Made by a program: the position numbers and the translations under genes. The notes under the pieces were generated by a model. The model was given only the letters and a program-made list of their open reading frames with translations. It had not been told where the DNA came from and ran no database searches. This document shows, piece by piece, positions 32,701 through 44,235 of a stretch of DNA of 64,000 nt. This stretch comes from Zopfochytrium polystomum (taxonomy: Eukaryota > Chytridiomycota > Chytridiomycetes > Chytridiales > Chytridiaceae). The stretch spans positions 1 through 64,000 of the forward strand of contig JAIVFJ010000087.1 of NCBI GenBank assembly GCA_025765615.1. The letters run 5' to 3'. The stretch's first letter is position 1. The number at the start of each line of letters is the position of its first letter.

Positions 32701-33304
32701 GAGTGAGAGAGCACAAAGGGAGAGGCGGGCCCCAGTCCACAGTCTCTGTGCGTGCCGCTCTTGCCAGCGCCGTCGCCGCAGTACTACGTCGCCGCCGTCA
32801 TCGCCCAAATACAGCAGCAGCTGCCGTAGTTCGAGGCAGCACTGAGAGCTTAGCGGTCCCCTCACGCCTTGCACCGACAGCGCCAGGATTCCTTCCTCAT
32901 TTCTTCCTCTAGTCACGCTCCCACCCTCCTACTTCCGACCCGCTTCCCACCTCCCCCCAAAAACCCTGACGAACAGTATTCGTTCTGTCAATGGGCGATC
33001 AACCTCAAGGTTTGACTCTCCACTCGCTTCCCTGCGCTTCTCTTTCCACCACGAAAACATTGCGCGATCTCACGGCAATCACCCTTTCACGTGCCGCATT
33101 CCTCCAGATGGAACCACTGCGCCCACCTGCAAGGCCGCATTTGACCTTCCGTGCTATGGCTCCGCCGCCGGCTCGGCGTACCACGCCGCAGGCACGTGCC
33201 CCCACTTGATTCAACGACCATCTCCAACCGCTTAACACTTTCACTACCCTCCTCTTCCCTCGAACTAAACACCACCTCCCTCACCACTGTCAGTCGACGG
33301 AGTC
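29704..33304. other. Long gene-poor stretch
   Basis: No convincing gene on either strand. It contains a (ATTTTT)n tract at 32355-32395 and a GA-rich microsatellite at 32625-32710. From about 30250 to 31480 a region begins TG and ends CA and is followed by CTGGTGCCAACGGAGG (31487-31502), which resembles a primer-binding site after an LTR. No gag or pol frame follows, so it is at most a relic. An open frame at 31901-32161 (86 aa, basic) has no recognised domain. Confidence 0.45.
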
Positions 33305-35175
33305 ATGATCAGCCTCTTTGTCGTGTCCGGAACGTGCATCGCCGTCGTGGTGCTGGTCACCCGCGCCGTGCAACGCAACCAGGCCGGCTTCTTCCCGTCG
33401 GGTACGCGCGGGTCGTGGCTGCGGCCGGCGTCGATCGAAGCGGCCGGAATGGCCGCGACGCTGGTCATCCTGTGCCAAGCCGTCTCCATCTTTTTCATAC
33501 GGCAGCGGGACATTTTTCTTTACGAGTGAGTGCGACTCGAGTGAGCTTGTTTTGCGGGGACGGATTTTTGTACCCCAGGCTGTCTGTGCGTTTGACGGGC
33601 GCCGCGCAAATAGCGTCAACCACTCAACCCCAACCTCCCTCCCTCCACCAACCAACCAGAGTCTTCCGCCACGTCCAAGACGTCTTCGTCGGCCTCGTCA
33701 TCTCCCTCTTCCTCCACGCCTACCTGCGCCCCCTTTCCCGATCCGTCCCACAACTTCGGCTCCTCCTCGCCAGCCTCTTCCTCATCGTCATCCCGCACAC
33801 CCTCGCCGTCCCCGTCGGTCTCTACCTCGCCCTCGCCGAACGCGACACCCTCACCCAACCCCCCGCCTCCACCGCCACGGACCTCGACGCGCGGCTGCGG
33901 CTCGCGCGCCTCCTCAACACGGCGTCAGCGGGCCTCTGCGAGCTGAGCGTGCTGGTGTTCCTGCTGTGGGCCGCGCTCGCGTTTTCGGCGGCGCTGAGGG
34001 ACGTCGGGCCGCGGGTCGTCGCGCTGCAGAGGTTGCGGAGCGCGGAGGAGGAGAACGCGGCGATTGTCGCTGCTTCGGCCGCGCCGGTGGTGGTGGGGAG
34101 GCCGCCGTCGGTGGATGTGATTGGGACGAGGGCGGGGTCGGCGTCGCCGGGGATGGCGCCGGCGGTGGTGATGACGCAGCAGGGGTGGGCGGCGCAGAAG
34201 CAGCTGCAGGCGGAGTATTACGAGCGGTTTGGCGGCGGCGGCGGCGGCGGGTCGGGGCAGGCTGCATACGGCGGGTACGGTGGTGGCGGCGGTGGGTACG
34301 GGTTGGTGGTGCTGCGGCTGCTGCTGCTGCGGCGGCGGCGCAGCATCACGGGTACGGGCCTGCGCCGGGGTACGTTCCGGCGGTGGGGCGGAGCTCGGGG
34401 TCGCCTTTTGGGATGGCGGGGACGACGGGGTACGGGGCGTCGCCGTCGGCGGCGGGGTCTGCCGCTGGTTACGCGATTGGACGGGACAGCTCGTTTGGGA
34501 CGGAGGCGGGGTACGGGCTGCCGCGGGGGAGCGGGTCGCCGTTTGGAGTGGCGGGGGCGACGGCGTACGGGGCGGCGTCGAGCTACGGGGCGAGGTCTGT
34601 GTACGGGTCGGCGCCGCGGGAGGCGCTGATATTTAGCGGGGCGGGGGCGGGGGCGGGGACGCCTGCGCCGACGGGGGCGTGGACGGGCAGCGCGTCGACG
34701 CTGCGGGCGTCGCGGTCGGTCGATGCGTTGTCTGGCGCGGGCGGGAGCGCCGGGAGCAGCAGCGGCGGCGCCAGCGGCGGGTTCCGCCGGGCGGAGGGCG
34801 GCGGCGGGATCGGGACGGAGGCCAGCGTGGAGCCGCTCGACGTGGTCAAGTGGCAGCTTCAGGAGGGGACGGTGCGGATCATCCGGCGGTCCATTTTTTG
34901 GGTCGCGTTCGCGGCGGTCGGGGTGCTGGTGTTCGACGTGTCGCTGCTGTTTTTGGCGGAACGGCGCGGGAACACCACCGAGGGCCACTATTTTTGGCTG
35001 GCCCAGATTTTGGTGCACTAGTGAGTTGAAAGAGCTGCTTTTGGTGATTTCTCGAGGTTGTTACTAACTCTCCATTATTAACAAACCCGCTCACAGTACG
35101 CTCTTGGGAACCGGCATTTTCGTCATCGCCGTGCTCTTCTTGTTGAACTTGGGCAAGCGACAATTCCAATATTAA
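33305..35175 (+). CDS. Seven-helix membrane protein with giant Gly-rich loop (frame break in loop)
   Basis: Exons 33305-33525, 33660-35020 and 35097-35175; the last intron has a TACTAAC branch site. Helices: ISLFVVSGTCIAVVVLV, AAGMAATLVILCQAVSIFF, VFVGLVISLFLHAYL, LLASLFLIVIPHTLAV, CELSVLVFLLWAALAFSA, then about 270 residues of loop, then IFWVAFAAVGVLVFDVSLLF and LLGTGIFVIAVLFLLNL. The loop is Gly/Tyr/Ala-rich with YGxx repeats. Near 34305 the frame must change (one base missing or two extra), shown by YGGYGGGGGGYG before and AQHHGYGPAPGY after in different frames. Seven helices with a long third inner loop suggest a GPCR-like or fungal RTA1/PTH11-like protein, but no signature was recognised. 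Confidence 0.68.
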
Positions 35176-35466
35176 GCGGAGCATCTAACCCTGCTCGTAC
35201 GCGTGGTTACTCTGAAATTTCCCCTATTTTTTTACTAGACTGTAAACGATTTTCTTTTTGTGAATACAGTCTCGGGCAAAACACCTCATTTGATCACATT
35301 GTGTATTCATTGTTGAACCTCCCACGAATGAATCCCTGAATGAATGGCCTGGGCACCCACGCGCGCGAAGACTAGGTCACTGAGCCAATCAGTTCAGGCC
35401 CTGTCAACAGCAATTTAACCGCGTTAAACTGCCCTTTGCCCGCCCCATTGGCGACTCACCAGTCTT

Positions 35467-37609
35467 ATGAAATCGATCCGGACTGCCGCTTCGCAGTGCC
35501 TCCTCCTCGCTGCTGTGACTCCCTGGACGCGTTCGCACGCCGAGATCGCCAATGCCGCGACCGCCTCTTACCCTCTAGTCCATCACGACGACGCGTGCGC
35601 GCCAACGGCGTACACCGGATCGGCTTGCTCCTCGTCAATTGTTTCTTATGGCCAGGCGGTCCCGACCGGCGATCAGGTCGCGCTGGACGCGCTCGTAAAG
35701 ATCGAACTGGCGCCCCTGGCCGTTATGAAAAACATCGATCCCACGTGCTTTGATGCCATCACAAATTTGACCTGTTTCAATACATTTCCTCGCTGTGTCA
35801 ACGGCAAGTGCCCTTGTTTCTTCAGTACCTCGTTCAGTTGACCGGGTCTGCCGAACGTCTAATTCACAATCTACTTCGAAATGAAAAGGCAAAGCACAAC
35901 TGTCTTGCTACAGCAGCTGTTTGGATACGATCGCACTCTGCACAAGCGCGTTCAAATCTCTCGGAGTCCTGCCCATCCTTTACGGCAGCTTGAACAACTG
36001 CACATATCTTTCGGCGTACGACAGCGAGCCGTATCCGAAAACAACATGCCAAACACCCATTTCGACTGCAGCCGCGAATGGTAAGCGATCGTTTCCGCTT
36101 TAAAACCCGCTTTGCCTCTAAATCGTTGTACTCGCAGCGACCAACAACTCCACATCGGCTGGCACAGATACAACGATCAACCTGGACGACGTCGTCCCCG
36201 GAACGTCGTGCCCCAAATTCTTCGTCCCCAACACGCGCAACGGCACATCTCAAAACTGCAACCCGACCGGCTGCTGCGTGCCGTGCCCAGTCGCAAACTT
36301 TTTCTACCCCGTCAACGCGTGGAACCAAGGACTCCTCGCGTTCGAAATCAGTTCCGGCGTCTCGCTCGTATTCTGCCTGTTCATCATCTTTACGTGGCTG
36401 TCGAGCCCGTCGCGGCGGAAGCACCCGAGCGACCTGATCCTGCATTTCGCGATCGCGATCATGATTTGGCAGAGCACGTTTGTGTTTCTGTACGGCGAGC
36501 CGCGCCGCGTGCAGTGCACGGACAAGGTCACAAAGGCGACGTTTAGAAACAACGCCCTGTGCGGGGTGCAGGGCGCGCTGTTGATGTATTCGGTGCACGC
36601 GAGCGCGAGCTGGGTCAGCGTGGTGGTACGTTCAAAATCGGAACCTTTGAGTTCGTTGCAGGGGGGGGGCCTCGCCCCATTTTTTTGACTCCTAGATGGC
36701 CCTTCTTTTTGCACAAATCACAGATCGCAAACATCTACGCGACGATAGTCCACCGGAGCCATTTCTTCAGCGACCACAAGGCGGCGGTGGTGGTGATCGG
36801 CTGGCTCCTCCCGGGGCTGCTGACCACGATCCCGTTCCTCGTGGACGCGGTGGACGCGTCGACGGGCGGGCTCTGCTTCGTGCACCCGAACCAGGCGAAC
36901 AAGTTTTTCTTTTCGTTCCAAGCGATATGGCTCATCATGTCGGTCGTACTGAGCATCCTCACCCTTATTTACGTCGTGAAGACGCACCTCGCGGAGTCCT
37001 TGGGCGGCCGCGATTCGGGGGCGTCGTCCACGGGTTCGGCACCCACGTCGCTGTCGGCAAAGCCCACGGGCACGACCGCCGCGAGCGGAGGGATGGGGAG
37101 TGGGCTCAAGTTGAACGGCGGAGCGCACCAGGGGTTTGTGAACAAGCGCGAGAGGATTGTGGATCTGGTGAGCATGAACTGGCGGTACATGATGCTCTCC
37201 ATCACTTACGTCGTCGCGTACGCAGCTTATGGTGAGTCTTTTCTCTATGACCCTGATTGTGTGCCTTCAAAACGCGCCATCACTGATTTCGAAATAATGA
37301 CCTCCACCGCCTTCCTCAGTCATATTCTTCAACAAAGCGGTCGACGTGATGGCAAACTCGTCGTGGCAGACCCCTTGGGTGGCAGACTGGCTGTCCTGCG
37401 TCTCAAACCACCCGTCGTCGGACAACGAGGTTGTCCAGAACGATTGCGCGGCGAAATTTCACGCAGAGCTTCCGCCGCTGGGGATCGTCGTGTTTCCTAA
37501 CGTGTTCGTATCGTCTCTCGGAGTGCTGGTGACTATTACGTTTTGTACGCAGGGTCAAGTCGTCACCGAGTGGAAGGAAGCCTTGAGAAGAGTGGGGTTG
37601 CCAGTGTGA
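35467..37609 (+). CDS. Frizzled/Smoothened-like seven-transmembrane receptor
   Basis: Five exons: 35467-35807, 35914-36080, 36138-36625, 36724-37231, 37320-37609, all GT-AG and consistent in phase, giving 597 residues without any frame break. A signal peptide is followed by a cysteine-rich ectodomain (ACAPTAYTGSAC, DPTCFDAITNLTCF, NSCLDTIALC, NNCTYL) and the membrane-proximal TGCCVPCPVANFFYP that marks the Dictyostelium/fungal Frizzled-like family. Helices then include SLVFCLFIIFTWL, FAIAIMIWQSTFVFLYG, AVVVIGWLLPGLLTTIPFLV and MSVVLSILTLIYVV. The last inner loop is Ser/Gly-rich. The KTxxxW Dishevelled motif of animal Frizzleds is not seen. Likely a surface receptor of unknown ligand. Confidence 0.78.
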
Positions 37610-37835
37610 GAGTTTGAAGGCGGCAGAGTGATGTGAGCGGGAAAAAAGGGAAGAAATAATGATAGGGATGTAATAACTCTGATTAACCCTGATTGCTTCA
37701 ATAAAAAAAATGAGAGGAGATTTTAGGGTGGAAAGTTCTGAATTTAAATGTATTTTCAACTAACAAGCAAGAACGGCTACAGTGCATTTGTACCAATATT
37801 TGCAACGAAACGCAAGCGACGTTCACGCTGAATCG

Positions 37836-39747
37836 TCACCGAAAGCAGTCCGATGTTTGTTTATAGAACAAGCCCGCTTCGGCCATGATCATTAAGACAC
37901 GCGACGCATCCCATCGACAGCCCCGCGACCAAATATGACTTGACTCCGAAGCGGGTCTTCACCATTAGCGCGGCAACGGGGGCGAAATCAAACCGAAGCA
38001 CCCTCATTTCGAGCCACAGTATACCCATATCGATCAATATTTCGACCGTCATCGACACGGCGACGCGGGCGAGGAGGTCGCTGTACGTGAGCGAGCCGTT
38101 GCATCTCGCCCACTGGGCGGAGGCGACGAGGAGGAGGAGGAGGACGAACGCGGAGAGGCGGGCGGACCAGTCGGACATGATGGTCATGACGATGTTCCAG
38201 GCGTGAGCGATTTCCGGGTCGACGTGGCGGGCAAGGAGCGGTTGGATGGTCACGGCGTCGTGCACAAACTCGATCACTGATACGGTCGAGTGGAACGAGT
38301 TTGCGTGGTCGCAGGGCGGGACGCTCTCGGCGGTGAGATGGCGACGGTGGCTGACGCTGATGGGGGGCAGGGATTTTGCGTTGACGATCGTATTGTCAGA
38401 CTTTTCTTTTGCGAAATATGCGCTGTCCTCGGCTTCAGGCGCTTTTTCGTCTGGGTTGGATACAGTGATTTGAACATCGCTGCGCCCCGTCGCGAAAAAA
38501 TTTATGGTTGGCGGTTCATCCACGACCGCTCCAGAATCGCGTTTGGGCTCTCTGCGGCTATCCTTGTTCGCGTCAGTGCTTGGTGCGACGACCGCATCGC
38601 GGAGTCGACGCGATTGCCGGAAAAATCGATAGTCAAAATAAATGCGGAGGAGAGCCGGCACAACCATGTCGAAAGCGAGACTCAGAGAAAAGCTCGCGAT
38701 AGTTTCCGTTCGCAGGACGATTATTTGGCCGGCAAGGCCAAAGAAGGTTTCATAAACCAAAACGTATTGAGTCTGATTGAAGGGTAACCCCTTATTACAA
38801 CAAGCCCGTGTCCAACCATTGGAATGGACTTACCCGCTTCAAGAGAATTTTCGCCGACACATCCTCCGATTCCAAATCTGCCTGGTTGACTTCCCAGGCT
38901 GGAGTGAACTTTGTCATCCACAAGATTCCGTTCTTTGCAACAGGAAAGACGAGGCCAAGATATGTCCAGCGACAAAATCCATTCTGTGGTGAAAGTCGAT
39001 GGATTGCTCTGGGCGCTTCGGTTTCTGGCGTTGGCGATCTCGAGAGCGTAAGCTATTAGTCCACTTTGAAAGTTTTTTTGTCAGGCACGACTACCGGTTG
39101 GAATGAAGGGCGAACCTCGAAAGAGCGATCAACAGAACAAGGATGATCCAATTTTTGGTAATTTTTCGTACGTTTTGCATCAGTGTGTCGGCCGGTGAGT
39201 ATAGAACAAGGGCTGTCCCAGGTATATAGAGCGGAAACAACGCGACCAGTGATATCACCAGGTTACTCATCGCCGTTGCGTGTCCATCGGGGGGCCATCT
39301 GGCATAGATCCAAATAAGCACAAGGCACGCAGGAGCCAGGGACGCCAGGATGAGACAGTCAAGAAGCGTATTGAAAATGACGACTTTGACATCGACACAG
39401 ATTGCGCTAACGTAAGGGCTGCCGCAGTGCTAGTTATTTCGTAGAGTTCACAATCTTATATCCTTACCGAATCCACCAATACAAAATGAGGTTTGACGCA
39501 AGTATTGCCGGGCCAGATCCTTGAAGCAAAGTAAACTCGATTTCGACCGTCGCCCTCACGGAAGAGATCGCTAACGCTGCCACACCAGCTACGCGCAACC
39601 GTCAGTTGGTTCAGAGTTCGGCGGCGAGAAGATAATCCACCAACCTATAAGGAGTACCCTCCGCGAAACCTCTCGACCTAGAGTCCACAAGTGACGCGGG
39701 ATGCCCAGGACCAAGTCTTCAGGTACGCCCGCCGCTGTGGATGCCAT
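37836..39747 (-). CDS. Polytopic membrane protein family, copy A (frameshifted)
   Basis: Starts at the ATG at 39747; about five exons share splice positions with copies B and C. Conserved blocks: RHLWTLGREVSRR, ILYWWIR, PYVSAICVDVK, ARWPPDGHATAM, LYIPGTALVLYSPAD, KNWIILVLL, YALEIANARNRS, YLGLVFPVAKNGILWMTK, YVLVYETFFGLAGQIIVLR, AHAWNIVMTIMSDW and QWARCNGSL, with about ten helices and a 150-residue hydrophilic loop before the last three. One extra base near 38964 and one near 37896 break the frame; correcting the latter restores the C-terminus seen in copy B. No known family recognised. Confidence 0.62.
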
Positions 39748-40022
39748 CAGCGGAATTGTCAATCGGGCGCAATACAAAATTATGGCTGGATAACAGAACC
39801 TGCAGCAATTCTTGACACGTTCTAGCGAAGATTCCTTTGATCGAACAAAGCTCTGCTTCAGAAATGTCTTTGAATGCCCAAGCGATCTTACTCCTTTCGT
39901 CAATTTACATAGTGCTCATAAACTGCTCCTTCTATCTCGACAGGCTACTCCTCCACTTTTCTCCCAAATCCACTCTTTAATCACCAGAGAACAAAAGTGA
40001 ACTTCACATTCCGCCGTGGCTC

Positions 40023-42123
40023 TCAGGTTCGGCCCTGCACGAAGCACTCGGAGGGGTCGCCGTTAAGCACGCCGACCTCAACCATCAAAAAAATGCAGGC
40101 GACCGAGCCCATTGCCAATCCCGACACCAAGAACGTGACCACGCCGAACTGGATCTTCTCCATAGTCCTAGCCATGGCCCTGATCTCCAGATCAATAGCC
40201 CAGGTCTCGAGCCAGACGAGGGCGACCTCGACGAGCAATGCGGCAGCGAGGGTGACGACGAAGCGGATGGTGAGGTCGATGGGCGAGAGCGGGCCGTTGC
40301 AGCGGGACCAGCTGGCGGTGGTGATGAAGAGGAAGGCGAGGGTGAAGGAGGTGAGGCGGGCGGCCCAGTCGGCCATGACGGACATCATCAGCTGCCAGGC
40401 GTGGGTCTCTTCGGGGGAAAGGACTGATGCCGGGTTCGCGCGGTCGATGACGTTCTGGAGCTCACGGAGGCCGATGGAGGGGCCGGTGTGAAACTGGTCG
40501 GCGGAGCGCGTGGTGGAGCAGTTTTGGTCGATCGGGGGAAGAGAGACGCTTGTCGTTGCCGAGTGCGAGCGCCCGGTCATGGAGTGCGTGGATCCTCCGA
40601 CAGGTGCGGACGCAGAGCGCGCGTGTCCCTCTTGTTGTGACGCAATGAATTTGAGGCTTAATGGTCGAACGAGCGTCATTGGGGCTCCGGTGAGAGGTGG
40701 GAGGATTGCTACGGACTTTGTCGTTGCTCTGGCCGACAAGCTCCAGGCAGAGAGGGCGGGCGGCGAATCTGACATATCTTCTGAATCCGAAAGGTCTGCG
40801 GTGTCTTCATCGAGCTGGCTGAAACTACTGCTCGGTAGGCTGCTGTTGTTATCTACGAAGCTGCACTCTTTGAGTGAGACGTCCGACAGAAATCGTACTC
40901 CCGATATTCCAGCCGGGTTGACTTTGGCTCTAGCTTTTCGCAGAGTGCGGGCGATGCAGTAGACTGAGTACACCCTTGGGACGATCATCACAAGGAGGTC
41001 TATCGCCAAACTGAAAAGAAAGTCGCTTATCGTACTCATGCGAACGACGATGATCTTTCCGGCTAGTCCAAAGAATGCTTCATAGACAATGACGTACTGA
41101 GTCTGCAAAAGAATTTTGAAGGGCTGCCATCTTGAGTTCTAAGAAAAGCGCAGAGAATAAGTTCGCCCACCCTTTTCAAAAGCTTGAGCAGCTTTCCAGT
41201 TTCGTCCTCGACGTTGGACGTGTCGCTGACTCTCGCCCAAGCGGGAGTCAGCCGCGTGACCCATAAAATGGCGTTCTTCGCGACAGGGAAAACGATTCCG
41301 AGATAAAGCATTGAAATGGCCCAGTCGAAGGTGAACCACGACGATGACTGCAGACTTTCGCGGTATCTGGCGTTGGACAGTTCGAGAGCATAGGCAACGA
41401 GAAGTCTACGCAACAGTGAATAGTTCATTTTATACAAGAAGCACAACAGCGAAAGCAGTGGCGCGTAACGACAAGACAACTTACGCTGATGACGACAGCA
41501 GTACTATAAGCGCCACCCAATTTCTGAGAATACGAGGTGCATTGATCCGAAAGGGATCGCTGGGTATATGAACTGTGACGTAGATCCCCGGAATGTACAG
41601 AGGCATTAACGGGATGAAGGCAAGGAACGAGTTCCACCATGGTAGTTTTGTGTCGATCTGGACCCCACTCGGCGAAGACCCACACCAGAGACGATGCGAT
41701 GGGAGCTAATGCACCAAAAACAATGTCATCAAGCAGTGGGTTGACGATGGCGAATTTGGCGTCGATACAGATTGCGCTGACGTATGGCCTGCAAACAGGA
41801 ACTTTGCGATTAACGAAGACGATGGGAAGCTGAATGCAAAACGATTGAAGTTCCTGTTCCGCGCAAACCTGATGAACCAGTAGAGAATAAAGGAGCACGC
41901 GAACAGCGACGGCGCATGAGGTTGGCCATCCATCTTGCGAATGACGATTTCGGCGACACAACGAATGAAGGCGATGGTGACGAAAGCCACTGTTCCTGTG
42001 GTGGGGTTTGGTTGGTGTTTTCCTATGTCAATGCAAACGATTAAATTTGTAGCACGCACCCATGCAGAAAAGTTTGGCGGTGATTGCGCGGGTCATCCAG
42101 TAGAGCTGCCGACGCACTCGCAT
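40023..42123 (-). CDS. Polytopic membrane protein family, copy B (one frame break)
   Basis: Exons 42123-42060, 41995-41869, 41788-41485, 41405-41171 and 41102-40023. It begins MRVRRQLYWMTRAITAKLF and ends VEVGVLNGDPSECFVQGRT. Same blocks as copies A and C, for example PYVSAICIDAKF, YLGIVFPVAKNAILWVTR, YVIVYEAFFGLAGKIIVVR, SVMADWAARLTSF and SWSRCNGPLSP. About ten membrane helices with a hydrophilic Ser-rich loop of about 150 residues. One extra base near 41630 splits MVEL from FIPLMPLYIPGIY. It is the least damaged copy and shares a 190-bp divergent promoter region with TMEM138. Function unknown; transporter or receptor roles are both possible. Confidence 0.68.
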
Positions 42124-42314
42124 TTCCGCATCAGCAGCCGGCGTGGGCGGGAATCGAAAGCGCGGACTTCAAGGGAGGAAGGGAGAAAGGAATTGTCTGA
42201 CTTGACGGAATGCACAGCAACAAAAACAAAAATAAATAAATAAAATTAAAGCACGAAGCCACTCCCCGCCAAGCGCGCCGGAGCGAGGCCATCAATCAAA
42301 TCAAAAATAACAAC

Positions 42315-43136
42315 ATGCAGCAGCGCACAAACGCCGCAGCGCCGATGGTCCGGATGGTGGCGATCCAGTTCGGGCTCCTCTTCTCCGACATCCTGATCGC
42401 GCTCTTCGTCGACTCGCTGCGGCACGTGGCGGTTAACCTGATCTCCGTCTACCTGTAAGGGCGCAGATCCGCCAGTTCTCATTCCGCTTGTTTCCGTTGA
42501 CTCACTCGATCAGCCGCCCCTTTCCCCCCTTCAACAGCGTGCAATACGTTCTCCTCGCAGCAAACACCGTGATCCTCTTCGTGCGCTTCACGCACACGTA
42601 CCCGTTCCGCGCGGGGATGATCGGGATCATGGTGAACGAGTTTCGCGGGCATCTTTTTGCGATTCTGTTATACCACCTGACGCTGATCGGTGCGCGGTCG
42701 ATTGGGACGGTCAGTTGTGTGGTGATTCTATACCCAAAACCGGCCGCTCATTGTGGTCGGAACAGGTCAACATGTTGAAATGCAACAACGCGCGGTGCGA
42801 TCCCTGGTCGGATCTTTACACGAAGCTACACATTCTGTACCGATTGGGTAAGCCGCCAACCCTCCTACATTTCAATTCCCCCCCCCACTCACAATGGCAA
42901 CGTCAACCCATCGTAATCGATCGTCGCTCGGCTAAACACGCATAACGCGAATATCTCAAACAGCTGCACTCCCTCACTACTACGCGTTCATGCGCGCGAT
43001 ATCCCGGCTCTGCGACCCAAAGTGAGATCTCGCTATCTTCGAACGTACATCTCTTTAATTTTCTTATTTTTGCGTGCCGTGCAGGTACTACAAAGACTCG
43101 GCGTGGCTACGCGCAAAGCTTCGAAGAGGATCATAA
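42315..43136 (+). CDS. TMEM138: TMEM138-like ciliary membrane protein
   Basis: Five exons 42315-42454, 42538-42709, 42766-42847, 42964-43021 and 43085-43136, each joined by GT-AG introns of 56-116 nt, give 167 residues, against about 162 in animals. The order of hydrophobic segments matches (IQFGLLFSDILIALFVDSL, VQYVLLAANTVILFV, LFAILLYHLTLI), as does the diagnostic C-terminus RLAALPHYYAFM then RLCDPKYYKDSAWLR (animal: RLGDPHFYQDSLWLR). TMEM138 works in transition-zone and vesicle transport to cilia in animals. Its presence implies a flagellated stage, in line with a zoosporic fungus. Confidence 0.85.
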
Positions 43137-44235
43137 GTGCGCGTCGAAGTCTCCCTTTTCTGTAATTTTTTTGATGCACCTCTTTCTTCGTGGTAAGGAC
43201 GATTCGCTCATCCCAAACAAAGACTAAATACCAACGGAAATACCACCCTTTTTTGCCGATTTTGCAGATAAGAACCCTCCAGTCCGTGTTTCTTTCTAAA
43301 TCACACCATAGCGAGTCAATACAATTAGCCCCTTATACAAACAAGTACAAACAACAGTTTCCCGATCATACAACACCCTATTTACCTCGCCGTTTCCCTC
43401 CTCCCCCCAAAAAAAATAACTACCCTCTTCCCCATTTTCAAAATCGCCCGCTCAAAAGCACTCCTCCCTTACATCGCCTCACAATCCCGGCCTCGTCCAT
43501 GACCTTACGCACCGACACACGCGTAGCCAACTCCCCGCGACGGCAAATACGACTCCACACAAAACTCGTGCAAGTCACGGCCACCGTCACCGACACATCC
43601 CCGTTTGCAACCGCTCGATCAGCACTTTCCTCGTCACCGCGGCCGGCCAAACATGTTCCGCGTCCGGGGCCACCGGCGTTTCCTGTAGTTCGCCCTTCGC
43701 CCGAACCAGCGCGGTGCGCCGCGACAAAGTAGACTCTGAATACCGCAGTCATACCAAAGTGGGCGGAGGAGTTTCGGGGCAGGGCCGCTCCCCCGCGCGG
43801 AGCTTGCGGATGCGGGCATGTTACTTTATGTTGACTAAAAGGGGTTTTTTCCGTTCTTCTTTTGTCCTTTGGTAGGAGGGGGAGCGGATCGGCGGTTTGT
43901 CAGGCGCCAGTTGCTATACACGAGGACCCGACAAAAAAAAAAACTGATTGCAAGAGACCCTAACCCCCCCCTTGACGCGAGGATGAATTGGATCTCGCAA
44001 ATAGAGGAGGGTGAGGGGACAAGAAATGACTGCCCAGCGGCTCGGCGGCACAATGGACGAGATGTCTCGATGTACTCTACACTCAGGCCTCGTCCATTTT
44101 CGACCCAATGCCGACAACGAGCGCTACACGCCAACAACGGGGTATATTTATCGATATAATATGTATCAAACATTTACACGGCTGCCCAAAGGCAATGTTC
44201 CACACCCCAAACCGCCATGCCCCCCCACGCACCGT
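43137..44235. other. Intergenic, with a doubtful minus-strand ORF at 43438-43752
   Basis: The minus-strand frame 43752-43438 (104 codons, ATG start) has a plausible composition (DVSVTVAVTCTSFVWSR) but no recognised domain, conserved partner or splice join. The rest is AT-richer and carries the 3' ends of TMEM138 and copy C. Confidence 0.35.
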
